Part shown: piece after piece, positions 1-12,215 of the stretch
How the letters are laid out: each line of letters opens with the position of its first letter
Numbering within the stretch: the stretch's first letter is position 1
Assembly (NCBI GenBank): GCA_021292105.1
Contig: CM037860.1
Coordinates: forward strand, 10,434,698 to 10,498,697
Source: Anadara kagoshimensis
Lineage: Eukaryota; Mollusca; Bivalvia; Arcoida; Arcidae
Length of the DNA stretch: 64,000 bases
Direction: 5' to 3'
Program-made: the position numbers and the translations under genes
Notes under the pieces: generated by a model
Databases searched by the model: none
Told to the model about the DNA's origin: nothing
Seen by the model: only the letters and a program-made list of their open reading frames with translations

Positions 1-1029
1 GTTTCGAGATACTATTTTTACGATATGAAGTGGTAATTGTTGTTCTGGTTATTACCAGTAGTTAAAATACAGATCACCATTTGACCACACCGCCACTGCT
101 CGTTCTCAGTTTATCGATTTTATGTGAACTTAATAAATAATTTACCATTAGTATTTGATTTATTATCCGTATACTAGAAAATAGTATGGACTGAAATTTT
201 TACTCTAATAGGTAAAATTTCTAATCATCCTTATCAGGTCAAAGTCACTCTTTCTATTTTCTATCATTTATCTTTTTTATTGCTTCAATATTCACCTCGA
301 TAGATTTAGACTGCTTTCCATAAGCACACTTTCTTGGAGTCTTTCCAATTTAGTATTACATTTTTTAATATTTTTAAAGTGTGATTTTCAAAATCTTTAT
401 AACTTATATTGGTTATTTACAACTCAGGAATTTCTATTCATACAAAGATGACCTTTATGAGTGCTTGTAAATAATTCATATAATAATAAAACCATTGCAG
501 ATAAGCACTTGGTTGTTATTAACATTTCAGCTAACATTACTTTAAAACTCTTTAGCACAGTCCCAAATTGTGAAGTAGTTCACCTTTACCGCTTAAAACG
601 ACAAATTTATCGCACTTACTACGTGTATGTCTAAATATGAAATGATGCACGATCCATAATGATTGATGTAGATTTTGTTATTTTTGCATGACTATTTGTT
701 TTATTATTTTTTGTTGACAAATATTTAGCTAGAACAAATACCAAACACCACGAAAGGGAGATAATTCAACAGAGATATAGGCTGATTACCTTAATACATA
801 AATATATATGATAAACAAATCGAGTTATAAATGTCCGGTATCACAAAAGCAAAATCTAAGATGGTCTGTTTCATTCTTACAATACACAAGTCGTGTATAC
901 GGGTAAAATTGCTTCGCACGGAAATCTTGCTTTGAACTTCGCATGGTTTTCAGATAAAAACATGTCAAATTCATACGTATGCCACAAATGCGTTGCATTT
1001 TAACCTATGTACTTCTACATCGCTACAAA
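1..1029. other. Intergenic AT-rich DNA, nothing recognised
   Basis: No exon with splice signals, no long frame and no clear repeat was seen. The sequence is ordinary AT-rich intergenic DNA up to the decayed reverse transcriptase fragment that follows. Confidence 0.5.
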
Positions 1030-1480
1030 GTGGAGGAAACGTGGAGATTTAAGGAGTGAGTCACCTTGTCTAAAACCCCTGCTATGACAAAAAAGTTCGA
1101 TAATCCAGTTACACCTTATGACACATTGTTGTAGTAAAAAGTATCGACTTTGTGTTTTAACAAATAACAAAATTCACCGATTTTTTTAAACTTATAAGAT
1201 AAAATTCCATGATTGTATAGAATCAAAAGCATCCTCAAAATCAATTTGCAGTAACATACCAGACAAGTTAATTTTTTTATCATCAGCATACATGTGATAT
1301 CATACATAAAACATGCAAGTTCACCCGTGTATCTACCTTTTATAAACCCTATTTGATCATCATGGATCACTTTGTCCAACACTGTTTTTATTCTTTTTGC
1401 AATGCAGACTGATGCAATGTCTTGGTTTTTTTTAAATATCGTTTAGGCTTATCTCCCTTTGTGATACAATTTATCATTCA
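1030..1480 (-). mobile_element. Decayed L1-like non-LTR retrotransposon RT fragment
   Basis: Read on the minus strand, shifted frames give a run of reverse transcriptase motifs in the right order. First comes an N-terminal 'GDKPKR', then 'IAKRIKTVLDKVIHDDQ' running into 'GFIKGRY'. After a frame change come 'LLQIDFEDAFDS' (the D of motif A) and 'RGFRQGDSL', which matches the RGxRQGDPLSP block. The usual 'NWRPISLLN' segment appears deleted, and several frameshifts and stops are present. The order of motifs is that of L1-like ORF2 polymerases, where such a protein would copy its own RNA at a nicked target. It is a dead fossil fragment; no endonuclease part or 3' tail was found beside it. Confidence 0.75.
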
Positions 1481-1602
1481 TTCTTGTTTCACTGCAATAA
1501 CTTATATGTTGTATTAGACAATTTCAATATTATATCCAGAAAACTCGAACATCAGCTATGACAAATCAGTTGTTTTTCAATCTAAAATGCTCTAGTTAGA
1601 TT

Positions 1603-1850
1603 ATAGAGGCCGCGGTTGCCTAATTCTACAAACCCAGGGTCTCTCATCGCTGTGAGTTCGAGTACCGCTCAGACCGTACCACATCCAGGAACGATGAATT
1701 TTCATTGCCGTTGGCCTTTACTGGTTAACCTGGTATCAGTATAATGGCTGCGGGAGTGGTATGCTTGTCTGCGGCATACTGACCCGGTGAGCTGGCACCA
1801 TAAATTCGCCCCGAGTGCGCGCTAGTACAAGGCAGACCATACAACACAAT
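1603..1850 (+). repeat. tRNA-derived SINE-like element
   Basis: A GC-richer block in AT-rich surroundings begins with a tRNA-like head. An A-box-like 'ggttgcctaat' near 1615 is followed by a B-box-like 'gagttcgagtacc' near 1652. The body then carries GC-rich sequence such as 'ctgcgggagtggtatgc'. Head plus unrelated body is the layout of molluscan tRNA-derived SINEs. It is a retroposed copy and not a functional tRNA, since no acceptor stem closes. The family name is not established here. Confidence 0.5.
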
Positions 1851-2090
1851 CGAACCTTACATGCATACACGAAATTGTTCATTGATTAATCCATAGAGAT
1901 TAATAAAATAGTTCTCGTCGCGAATAGCTAAAATTGCTGATGCGACGTTAAGCAAAATTCAACCGACCCATTTAATTGGATGACCACCTTTATTGATCAT
2001 GAATTCGAGTTTAAATCATAAAGCAAATTAACCCGAAAATCACGGTCTCTACTGAAACTAGATCTTAACAATTTAAATAAGGTAACCTAC

Positions 2091-2372
2091 CTTTAAAATT
2101 TTAAATGGGCTTTCAGAAATTAAACAAACTTCTCCCTCTGCTGTCATTTTAGTTGGTCCAACTTTCATTGCAGTAACAATATGTACATTGTTGACATGAT
2201 CTTTTACTTTAGTATCTGTAGTATTACAATCCGCGTCTCTGGACGGCACTGATAGGTAGGTAGTCAAATGTCTGTGGTTTCTTTGGGAGTTCGAATCATG
2301 ATCAGAGTCATCATTAGGTTTTGCAATAAACCCGAACTTGATCGATTTTGCTTTTTTCCACATCTCGTACAA
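2091..2372 (-). CDS. Candidate exon of an unknown gene, ends EVC...KILK
   Basis: A minus-strand frame of about 94 codons ends in a strong donor, AAG followed by GTAGGT at 2090. The protein is polar, with 'MWKKAKSIKFGF' near the start and 'TAEGEVCLISESPFKILK' at the end. No good acceptor was found upstream, because the frame is closed by TGA just before it; it may therefore be a first coding exon starting at an internal ATG near 2363. Its last 25 residues resemble the end of the exon at 11433-11542, and both stop at the same phase. No known domain was recognised and the continuation would lie beyond the left edge. Confidence 0.3.
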
Positions 2373-2399
2373 ATAATCAATTAATACTAGATCTCATTA

Positions 2400-3200
2400 A
2401 TTTGTCTGAAATCATTAAACCATCAAACCACTATTTACACATACACAACACGGTTTATAGTCCACATATTGTGTATATATACACTACACATAATACAATA
2501 TAGCTTCAAATTAATTTCTTCATCCAATTATTAATTGACAACGTTTAGTTCTTTCTCAAATTATTAATTTATAAATAAGTTGTAAATATTCGTCTACAGT
2601 TTAAAAACGAGAACTTAAACTATTTTATACTAAGTAATTTTTTCACGGTTTAAATCGGGAACAAAACGTATTAAAGTTATTTTATCAAACCCAATCCCAG
2701 TTTGTTTATATACGTGTTCTTATTCGATACACAAATATCTTAACTAGGCCCTATCATACGAAAAATTCAAGACATATAAAGACAAGTACATATGCACTTA
2801 TTTTGTGTTAATTCATTGGCTAATTTCCCCTTTAAGGAGTATTAAAGGTTCAATATAACTGAAGCATGATTCAATAAAAATACTAATTGGAATACATTAT
2901 AGATATAGATATAGATATAATCTTTCATTTACTTATAATCAAATTGTCTGAAGTCTATGAAGTCATACAATTCTCGATGTACCGCTGAATGACACCTATG
3001 TGTTATGTAGAATTCAGTTGCTGTTGACAGCTAGAGAAGCTAACTCTGTTAGGCTAACACGTACAGACCCAATATAATGAGACATGTCACACCTGAGAGG
3101 TGTGTAAATACACCATCTGATCATGACTGTTTGTACTAACTAGATGTTTAAGCACAACAACTCCCTACAGAGCAATATCGTTTACGTGTTAACATCCGGG
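2400..3200. other. Gene-free AT-rich DNA
   Basis: Nothing convincing was found apart from a short GATATA run near 2900 and a G-run at 3198. Confidence 0.4.
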
Positions 3201-3221
3201 GGGGGCAATGGAATAGGATTT

Positions 3222-3470
3222 CAAAACGTGTTGGCAATTTGAGAGGGAAACGTGTTAGCAATTTGAGAGGATATTTTGGATCTCAATACGTGTTAGCAAT
3301 TTGAGAGGGAAACGTGTTAGCAATTTGAGAGGGTATTTTGGATTTCAAAACGTGTTAGCAATTTGAGAGGGTATTTAGTATTTCAAAACGTGTTAGCAAT
3401 CTGAGAGGGTAACGTGTTAGCAAATTGAGAGGGTATTTAGGATTTCAAAACATGTTAGAAATTTGAGAAA
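3222..3470 (+). repeat. Minisatellite, units built on cgtgttagcaatttgagagg
   Basis: The 20-base motif cgtgttagcaatttgagagg recurs seven or eight times. Spacers alternate between a short form of about 23 bases and a longer form of about 38 bases that carries 'tattttggatttcaaaa'. This gives a composite two-length array. It has no coding potential and decays at its right end. Confidence 0.85.
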
Positions 3471-5040
3471 AACAATGTATTTTTGAAAATGCCTCATTAG
3501 TCTTTTCGAATAGATTTGGTAATAATTGTCAATATAAGGTGGATGTCACTTTAAGAATTTCATCTGTTGAAAATGCTGGGTTTCACAGGAAGTGATGTCA
3601 TTGGATTTACGTTGTATGCACAAAATGATAATTATTTAATATTTAACGTCGTATGTTATCACAAGGTCTGCAATCATTACATAACATTGCTTGCACACCA
3701 TCACGTAAAATTGTTAACTGATTTCGGGAGAAACTAAAAATTCACACAGTGGACTTTAAAGAGGAAATGACCTCTAAATCTTAGTGGCTACTTGACCTTT
3801 AAAACTTTCCGGACAGTTTCCAGTCACGACCTTTGGAAAGTTAAATGGTTGTTTAATGATTATGACCTTTTGTTTAAATGGACAATAATGACTTTTTATT
3901 TCTATATATTTCATAGAAGTGTCAGAAACGTTATCAGTTCGCTTGCCGAATGTAGGTGCTTTTTTTCGGACACTCCGGTTTCCTTCACTCTCCTAGAACT
4001 GACCGCTTCAATATGAGTAAAATAATCTTTATTGAAGCGTAAACCACAATTACCCCACCCCACTCTGTATCTGATTATCATCAGAGATCATTGATAGAGA
4101 TACATTTCCCAACGACGATCTCAGTACATGTATATTGATTTAGCAATTAAGCTGATACTAGTATATAAATACTATGTAAATGCATTTGGCATTACCTTGA
4201 TCTATACAAAATAAACAAAAATGAAAATAAAACGCCACGTAAAATCAGAAATATAAATCACTTATTGTACAAATTAAGGCCAATGATCAAAACACTTATA
4301 AAATAATACTTCAAAAGAAATCGGTAAATGATATAAAACTCCCGTTGCACAGTTTATTCAAGAGTTGGAACTTATTTTTTTTTTTAAATTGATGTTATTT
4401 GGCGAAAGCCAAATTAAACAAAATTGAATAGATTTAATTACTTTAACAATCGAAGCTATCACTTTAATGTGAATTTTTTAATAAGTTACTTCAATGAATG
4501 TTTGCTGCTTAATTGTCGAGTTTTTAGTGAACAATATACATTATATTTAGTCCTACCTTTAAGTAAATACAATTTAAGTGATTGGTGTTGATTTTAAAGT
4601 AACCGTATTACTGGTAAACTTAATAAGTTTTCGATGAAACAATAAATGTTGAATCCTCTAAGGGAGATTATCTGGAAGAAGAATTTTATAGCTACATTAA
4701 TGAGAAGTAGTCAATCATTTGGAACAATGTCTCATAATTGTCGATCAATTGTAGCCTATAATAAAGGTCCAAATTCAGGACTTATATCGTCGAAAACCTA
4801 ATACGTGCTATGTTTTTTATGCTGTCTTTGCATTAGATTTCGTACGCTGGACAAAAGTTGCTCAGTTCGCTTGTGGCCAGTAGTCTGTGGTTTTTTTTCA
4901 AGACAATCCATTAGCTGACCGCTTTGATATTGAAATGCTCGTGAATGAGGCCTCAAACACCATCCCAACCAATTGACTCACGTAATCAGTTTTGTTGTGG
5001 CGTGTCGATTGCTCTACTTGAACATAGATTTTATAGTAAT
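3471..5040. other. Gene-free AT-rich DNA
   Basis: Only short chance frames are present and no clear exon was seen on either strand. Confidence 0.4.
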
Positions 5041-5103
5041 AAAATCGGTATTCATATTCGTCTATTTTCAAGTTGAAAATAGACAAATATGAATACCGAT
5101 TTT
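5041..5103. repeat. Near-perfect 31-bp inverted repeat, 1-base loop
   Basis: The left arm begins aaaatcggtattcatattcg and the right arm ends gaataccgatttt. The 31-base arms match at 30 of 31 positions around a single g. Such a tight palindrome would extrude readily as a cruciform and looks like a small foldback element. Confidence 0.9.
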
Positions 5104-5994
5104 TTGGACAAATTAATCTTATTTAATTTGTTTAATTGGAATTAAAAAAACATTCGGTCTACATGTTCAGCTACTTTTAAATGTTTGAAATGATAAATAG
5201 TTTTAAAAGCTTTTACGTCTGAATTATTCAACAAAAAGATAATTTAAAACACTTCCAAGTAAACTATTGTAGTATTTTATTCCATAATTAGTTAACATCA
5301 CCTGATCGAAGTAGTAGTTCACTTAACCAAAGACTTAACTAAATACCGATATTGAGGACAAATGCAATGATATTTGTTTCATCGAAAGAAAAAATATTCG
5401 CCATGTTTATCTACTTAGAAGCCACTATTTAAAATGTTTGGAGTGGGTACGGGATTTTATAAAAGCACATTCGGAGCTTTCTAAATTGTTCAACCAATGT
5501 ATAATTTACAACACTTCGATACATGACTGGAATTTGAGTACTATTTAGCCAAGAAGAATCAATACAAATGCGCGAAGAATGTATTAAAATGTATTCCACC
5601 TCAGATAAAAATCCTTTATTTCCTTTGGTCAATTAGTAACCTAATATGGGGTTATATTAGGTCACCTTGTCCCCAAAAATATTCGGTTACGTCGCCTGTA
5701 ACTTGTATAAACAATGGCTTTGTCAAAGCGGTTTCAGTTTCTGCAGATGTCAGATGAATATACAGTTTGGGCATGACATACACAGTGTCTATTGTTTACT
5801 TAAATACTGTAGAACACTAGATTCAAACTTACAACATGGATTAAACTAGTTTTTGACATCTTCAAATAATAATTATTTAGTTTGATAAAATATTGTTGAT
5901 TAAATTCCTAAATTTGCGTAAGACAGCGTGCATTCCACACAGGTAGTTGTTAAATACGTCCTTGGTATATCTGTAATCCACGACGTTTAAACTT

Positions 5995-6240
5995 CATACT
6001 TTTTGTAAAAAACAATAATTATTCTAAATTTATTCCATGTTTTCCAGTTTTGCAGATTCTATGTTTACCATTTTTTCTTTTCATTTATCTAGTCTACAGT
6101 GTTAATGCAATGATATGCTTAATACTTTTTTTGTAAAAACCAATAATTATTCGAAATTTATGTCATATTTTCCAGTTTACAGATTCTGTGTTTACCAAGA
6201 ATTTTTCTTTTCATTTACCAATGCAATATTAAGCTTGTTT
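5995..6240. repeat. Tandem duplication of about 124 bp
   Basis: Two adjacent copies share 'tttttgtaaaaa', 'caataattattc', 'ttccagttt' and 'cagattct' followed by 'gtgtttacca' or 'atgtttacca', all in the same order. The second copy begins near 6119. The copies have diverged by point changes and small indels. Confidence 0.75.
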
Positions 6241-6724
6241 CTTTTATTGTTTGCTTTTAATATATGTGAATTTTAAACAAGACTCTTGGAATTACTTACA
6301 TCCATAAAATTGTTTTTTTTTTTCATATCATTGTACATACTGTACTATTTTTTACACCGAATTTTAGTGAGCTGAATAAAAAAACTTTCACAGACAAAAG
6401 TTTGAAATAAAGTCTCCAAAACGGAAGACTTGTCATTTTCTTACGTAAATGTAAACGGTAAGTACAAAATATTACGTAAGAGATATAACGTTCTGACGAA
6501 AGAGATGCAAAGATTGAGTTTTATATAAGAGAAAACAAGTCCATGTCTCATTTAAGAGCCAATAAGTTTTACGTAAACGTTAGAAACCATATGTTCACGT
6601 GTCTAACCTAACTTGTCAGTTCCAAAGTTTCTACACTGCTTCTGGATTGTGATTCGGACATGGATTAGTATGTTTGTTTTTGATTACGTAAGAGATACTC
6701 AGTTTTACATGTGAAACAATATCT

Positions 6725-7045
6725 CACATAAGAGTGAGTGAGTGAGTAATAGTGTTTTGCGTCCCAGTCAAGAATATTTCACTTATATCGAGACGTCGCC
6801 AGCTATAGGCGAAGGTGCAGAAATTTTGCCTGTGCGTTGCGCTGATGGCATTATACAGCAGGGTTCTTTAGCGTGCCAAGCCCACCGTGACACGGGACCT
6901 CGTTTATTTTAAGTTCCCATCCGAAAGAACCGTGACTTTCATTTCGTAATGCCGAGTGCTTGGCGAAAGAACAGTCACTACCAACTTTCAAGTCTTGGGT
7001 CAGACCCGGCCGGGGATTGAACCCACGACCTCCCACTTTATCTCA
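6725..7045 (-). repeat. SINE-like or dispersed molluscan repeat
   Basis: A GC-richer block starts with gagtgagtgagtgagt and continues with 'gttttgcgtcccagtcaag'. On the minus strand its far end reads 'cgtgggttcaatccccgg', which resembles a tRNA B box. This suggests a tRNA-derived short retroposon with its head at the right-hand end. No tRNA secondary structure was demonstrated. It produces a misleading short minus-strand frame and is not a gene. Confidence 0.5.
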
Positions 7046-7116
7046 CATAAGAGATAGCAAACTTATTTCATATAAGAGATATAAGTAAGACAGTTAGAGA
7101 TACAAAGTTTTAGGTA

Positions 7117-7608
7117 ACATATTATACCAGTGCTATTTTACAGCACTAGACGGCCGTTTTCGAAACATTTCCTCATCAGTAGTGCTTGGACCAAAGTGAA
7201 ACTTAAATTTCTAAGGGGCTGAAAAAATATCCAAAGGACCGAAATATATTAAACCAAATTAAGTCAAGGAAATTCTTTGCATGAGGGAGTATACACTATT
7301 TTTAGAACATTTAAGATTTCAACTAGCAGCAACTTTAAACGAAATTATATTTCTGACAATACAAAAGTATTGCTTATTGAGTTTTTGATATCCTCGGTGA
7401 TGCTTAGTCTGTCCATCAGTGGAGATACCGGTTTAGTAGTTAAGTTATACCAGTGTTAAATTATACAACATTAGACGGCCATTTCAGGATACAATTCCTC
7501 ATCAGTAGTACTTGAACCAAAATTGTGAAATAAAATTTCTATGGTTCTGAAACAAATATCCAAAGGATCGAAATATCTTTTACTAAATTTGGTTAAGGAA
7601 ATACTTTG
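7117..7608. repeat. Two direct copies of a family with 'agacggcc' core
   Basis: Copies start at about 7117 and 7440, roughly 320 bp apart. Both read 'ataccagtg', then 'agacggcc', 'cctcatcagtagt' and 'tatccaaagga' with 'cgaaatat'. A third copy lies inverted at 11337-11412. This is a mobile family of unknown class; no transposase was seen. Confidence 0.7.
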
Positions 7609-7659
7609 AAGTACTAAGTATAACGTAAAAAATACTAAGTCCATCATAAGATTCACTAA

Positions 7660-8095
7660 GTCTTATGTAGGAACATCTACATTTAACGCAGGAGTCATAC
7701 TTAGTTTTACCTCAGAGTAACTAAGTCGTGCGTAAGAGATACTGGGTCTACAAAAGACTAAGTCTTGCATCACTAAGAGTCACTAAGTCTTTAGTTAAAG
7801 TCACCCAGTCAAACACAATTGTCACGAAGTCTTAAGTTAAAGTCACCCAGTCAACACAATTGTCACTAATCTTAAGTTAAAGTCACCCAGTCAAACACAA
7901 TTGTCACTAAGTCTTAAGAAATTTCACAAAGTCTCCAGTAAGAGATATTAAGTTTTACGTAAGAGTCACTAAGTCTTACGTACGAGATACAGAATCTTAC
8001 GCAAGCTTTTCTAAGCTTTACGTAAGAGTCACTTAGTCTTCATAAGAGTCACTAATCTTGCGTTAGAGTCACAAAGTCTTACGTAAGAGATAAAA
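7660..8095. repeat. Degenerate array of 'gtcactaagtcttacgtaagag' type units
   Basis: The words 'gtcactaagtctta', 'cgtaagagatac' and 'agtcacccagtcaa' recur irregularly at about 20 to 45 bp spacing. Isolated relatives such as 'cataagagatat' occur back to about 6470. 'cttacgtaag' is itself palindromic. It is a decayed minisatellite without a fixed period. Confidence 0.75.
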
Positions 8096-8099
8096 ATAA

Positions 8100-10155
8100 T
8101 TCTAGGATGGTACTGATATGTTTTCGTGATATAGATCTATAGCTGTATGATTAATTTGTCTGGTTAAATCACATTATTGGCATTGTAATAAGTCAAGTTA
8201 TTGATTTCAATTTGATTTTGAACAGAGGAGATATTTTAAACACATGTAATTGTTCTAACCGACTGAATCCTTTTGTAAAAAGCATTGATTTCATGTGGTT
8301 ATTTATGATTTAATTAATATTACTTGTGTTTCGTGTTTTATTAACGTTCTCATTGGTGCAATTCATATCAGTAATATAAATGTTACATTGATAGGTTTTC
8401 ATAAAATGTCAATTAAAAAATACTTTCATCGATTTGTCTTTATTATCTTTATACCCGTGAGTCACGAATTGTTCATCAATTTTATTTCAAATCAAATATG
8501 TATTTTTGTTAATACACTTTGATATATGAAGGCAAAAGTTTACAAGAATTTGATTTGTGTACAAAACCACGTCTATCCAATTTTTCACGACATTACATAT
8601 GTAAATCACCAGTGAATTTCAGTATTCATTGACGTAAATTTTACCGAAGCCAAAAAGTGTCAAAACTTTTTGGCAGTAAAGTTATTATTCTTTCTTTCTG
8701 TTTACTTAACAGAGATACATTTAAAGTTGAAAAACATATTTAAAGCTGTCCAGAACTAGTTTAGAGATAAGATTCAGTAAAATTCAGAAAAAGGTGCAAA
8801 ACCATCTGTACTCGGTGATTTCCTCTGAACGTACTTATTATTTCAGTACATTTTCCTTTTTTAGTGTTTGCTTTTCTTTTTCATCTAGTTTGCAATTGCC
8901 GCTATTATTGGATAAGACTTCTTTTGAGACAAGTTACTTAGACATTTATTTAGTTCCCTTTTTGTCTAAGAAATTGTTGTTAGTATAGTAAAACCCAAAA
9001 TTCTTGAGCTCGTTTCATTCAAGATATATATTTCTTAAAGGTTTTTCACTATTTCTATTTGAGACGTTACTTATAGATTTATATCTTTTTTCTAATGAGA
9101 GGGAGTACATTATGTATTCTGAGTATTTTCTTATTCTTCATACTAATTTGGTTTAGGTTTAGTTTAATTCTTTTTCAAAGATTTTTTATATTTATTTTCT
9201 GTAATTTACCTTTAATTTCATCATATTCGTTTTTGTGGATTTCAGGAAGTGGGAATTTCCGAGAACAGCAGATAAGGCTTTTGTTTAAACTCTATTAAAT
9301 TTCATTTTGTTTTCTTTTTGGTTTTTTGACAGAAAAAATCATCATTCGTCTTTGATGTCGCATTCTATTGTGCCCTATTGTAGATGCTATGAACATATTG
9401 TAAATTTATATTAAAGTTATTTTATTTTCTAATTAAGATTTATAAAAATGTTATTCTTTAGTAGATTCGATTGCGTAATCCATGATTATGTTTTTCTCTT
9501 GGTGTTCCATTGAATTTTATATTTTTACTTATGCTATGATTTAATCAAATGGAACATTTAATGCAAAAAAGTGTAATAATAAAGGGATGGGCTAAGAATA
9601 ATTTAGTGTGTAAAATAGGGTTGTGCTTGTGATAAGAAAAAAGTATTTCTTGGGATTGAGTTTTCTCCAGATATATAACATATTCTTGAACACATGTTAA
9701 ATTCTTAATTGAATCCTATGAAATTGTTTATATGATTTAAAAAAGCCTAATCAGCATTAAATTTTATTTTTTTGGTATTACCGAAAGGTATAAATAATAT
9801 AAACTATTATGGTATATGTTATCAATTTGTCACACTGTAAGTCGGAACAAAAGGTGTTTTAAAGTCTTTTATTCCTTTATTTATTATTATCACCATTTTT
9901 ATATTAAAATGTTTGACACATTGTACTTCCATTCAGGTCCACATATTGTTACAATGGTTAAATAGAAGACATATTAAACCATTTGTAATAATTGCTATTT
10001 GTTAACTTAACCATTCCATTAATGACAATTTACAACAGAAAATCCAATACAATCACTGATTTTAAGTAGAAATATTCAATAGGAATTACGGCTACTAATT
10101 CAACTTTACATTCTAATGTAAAGATTATCTAAGTATAGCCATATGTTCAATAGTT
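8100..10155. other. Gene-free, very T-rich plus strand
   Basis: The plus strand is strongly T-rich between about 8800 and 9600, so the frames there encode only F/L/I/S-rich chance peptides. No splice-consistent exon was identified. Confidence 0.4.
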
Positions 10156-10160
10156 CAGAC

Positions 10161-10854
10161 CCCGGTTTTACAATCATTTCTTAACTAAGGTTTGCCTTCA
10201 CTTTATTCTGGCTTTGAAATTTATTTACAACATCAGTTGTAAAAATATAATCTCCAAACTTGAACAGAGTTATAATATTTCCAATGATTTATTATTATAT
10301 AGTGACGCAGATTTACTTTCCGACGCACAAAATAATGTTTTTTCAACTGTCCAAAGATATATTGAACTCACTAAGCTTTTTTTATAAAATAACGCATATT
10401 TTATGGAACACTGATTTATTTATTGTTTTATGGTACACTGATTCATCAATTTATTGTTTAATGGTACACTATCTTATTTATTCATAATCATAACATGTTT
10501 TTCTCCCCACTTATATATATTCATCGGTCCAAAATTGTAACTTTCGGATATGGAGACGGGTTAATATAAGCACCTGGTTTGTTCCCGAATTCTATTTTCT
10601 AGTTTTGTATATGTTTATTTATTTACTTATGTATCTATGAACTGAATAAAATATTGTTTAAACTAAATTTAAAAATAACAAAATTTTAAGATATTCTGTA
10701 AGTTAAGGTGTCATTTTGAAGATCAGTCTATGTTTATAACAGCTTTATTTTAATTGTGTCCGAATTTTTCATTTGTAGCACCATAAAATGTTACCAAAAC
10801 TTACCAAATTTAAGTAAAGGAAAATCTTAGTTAAGAAATGATGGTGAAACTGGG
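10161..10854. mobile_element. TIR element, ccggttt family, copy 1
   Basis: The left end reads 'cccggttttacaatcatttc' then 'ttaactaagg'. The right end reads 'cttagttaagaaatgatggt' then 'gaaactggg', its inverse complement over about 35 bases. An inner word, 'ttaaggtgtc', is shared with copy 2. This copy is about 450 bp longer than copies 2 and 3, suggesting an insertion between about 10200 and 10650. It has no coding capacity, so it is a non-autonomous element of unknown superfamily. Confidence 0.75.
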
Positions 10855-11336
10855 ACAGCACTATACAGTCGCTTCGGAATAAAATTCATCAGTATTGCCC
10901 GTTGGGTTCCCATTATAAATGTCAAAAAGGTCCTTACTTTTAAGTCTTTTAACTCACCTATTTACCATAGGGTGATAAAGATTGCCAATTGAGGTTTCTT
11001 GGGAACCATCTTGAGGATACTTCTAAGATACTAAGAGTTTCATTGTTAATTGTGCAAAATAATTCCATGTGAACTATGTCACTCTCATATTATGTCTTCA
11101 ATCTTATTTTGGCGACCATTCATGATAGGTAATAGGTAACTTTGATGGGGTCATCCTTCATTAAACTGCGTCTAAATTTAAATTTAGTTGACTATGTTGC
11201 AAATGGTGAATAGGCAGAACCATTTTCACTTTATATTCGGTCATTCGCCAGTGAATGTCTTATCCTAAAAAACCTCAGAAAGTATTTTATTCTTTCTTTT
11301 TTCCTCATTTCAACATCTTTAAATTTTATGGATTTC

Positions 11337-11412
11337 CACAATTTTGGTCTGAACACTACTGGTTAGGAAATGTATTCCGAAACTGCCGTCTAGTGCTGTA
11401 AAATTACACCAG
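11337..11412 (-). repeat. Inverted copy of the 7.1-kb repeat family
   Basis: The reverse complement reads 'ttttacagcactagacggc' followed by 'cctaaccagtagtgttc', matching the units at 7117 and 7440 with few changes. Only the first part of the family is present. Confidence 0.65.
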
Positions 11413-11432
11413 ATTTAGTGATAAGCACCTAC

Positions 11433-11542
11433 CTTAATGATGTATTTAGGATTATCAGTTGTCTTACAAACTTCATCTTCTTTTCCTACTTCAGTTTTTC
11501 CAGCTTTAAATCTACCCATATTGTCCGATTGCTTAATGTCAA
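11433..11542 (-). CDS. Candidate internal exon of an unknown gene
   Basis: On the minus strand, GTTTCAG at 11549-11543 is followed by 110 bases open in one frame and then AAG with the donor GTAGGT. The exon enters at phase 1 and leaves at phase 0. Its peptide is charged, including 'DNMGRFKAGKTEVGKEDEVC' and ending 'KYIIK'. The exon candidate ending at 14952 leaves at phase 1 and could join it, giving valine at the joint. Its tail resembles that of the exon at 2091-2372. The family was not recognised. Confidence 0.4.
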
Positions 11543-11544
11543 CT

Positions 11545-11940
11545 GAAACGGAAAAATCGTCAAATCACTGAGGGTTAACTTTAATGAATAACAATGTTAA
11601 CAGAGCACTGATTGTTATCTAAAATAGATGACAATATTGTCAAATCCCCGAGCGTTAACTCAACCGAATACAGTATTACTAAAGCATCGCGTGGCAATTA
11701 AGATGAACAACAATTGCGCCAACTCACTTTGCGATTATCCAAATGAACAATTTCTTGTCAACAGAAATGGACAACATAATTGTAAAAGCTCCAATGGCCG
11801 ACTTAAATGGAAACAATGTTTTTCAAAGTACTTATTGTAAACTGAAAATAAAAACTGCTGTCAAATCACTAATTGTCACTAAAATGGACAACGATATTGC
11901 CAAAGTACCTTGTCAAGTTATATAATCAAAGTACTTAATA
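11545..11940. repeat. Degenerate tandem repeat around 'tcaaatcact' and 'gacaatattg'
   Basis: Words such as 'gtcaaatc', 'gttaact' and 'aaatggacaacgatattg' recur about every 60 to 90 bases with heavy divergence. Two overlapping short plus-strand frames arise from it and are not credible genes. Confidence 0.45.
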
Positions 11941-12215
11941 TTGTCCAAAGGGAAATATTGTAAGGTGACACAAAAAGTGTTGTCCAAATGTGTTATGCCA
12001 GTTTTCTCACTCAGTGCTTCATCAAACAAACCGTTCGATTGATTGCTACAATAATATATTCATGTGATGTTAATAGAACGATACTTTTATCTATATCTAT
12101 GCAAATATAAAATCAAATCTCTGAATACAACTATACAATCTGATAATAGGCTTTAGCGATTTTTTTTCTATTTTAAAATTCTGTATTCATTGATAATGAA
12201 AATTGTTAGTCTATG

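Noticed and set aside
3222-3470. CRISPR-like repeat of about 20 bases with spacers
   Set aside because: The spacers are themselves repeated, so it is a minisatellite.
8295-9298. Three plus-strand frames rich in F, I, L and S resembling membrane proteins
   Set aside because: The plus strand is simply T-rich here; no splice sites, conserved motif or start context supports them.
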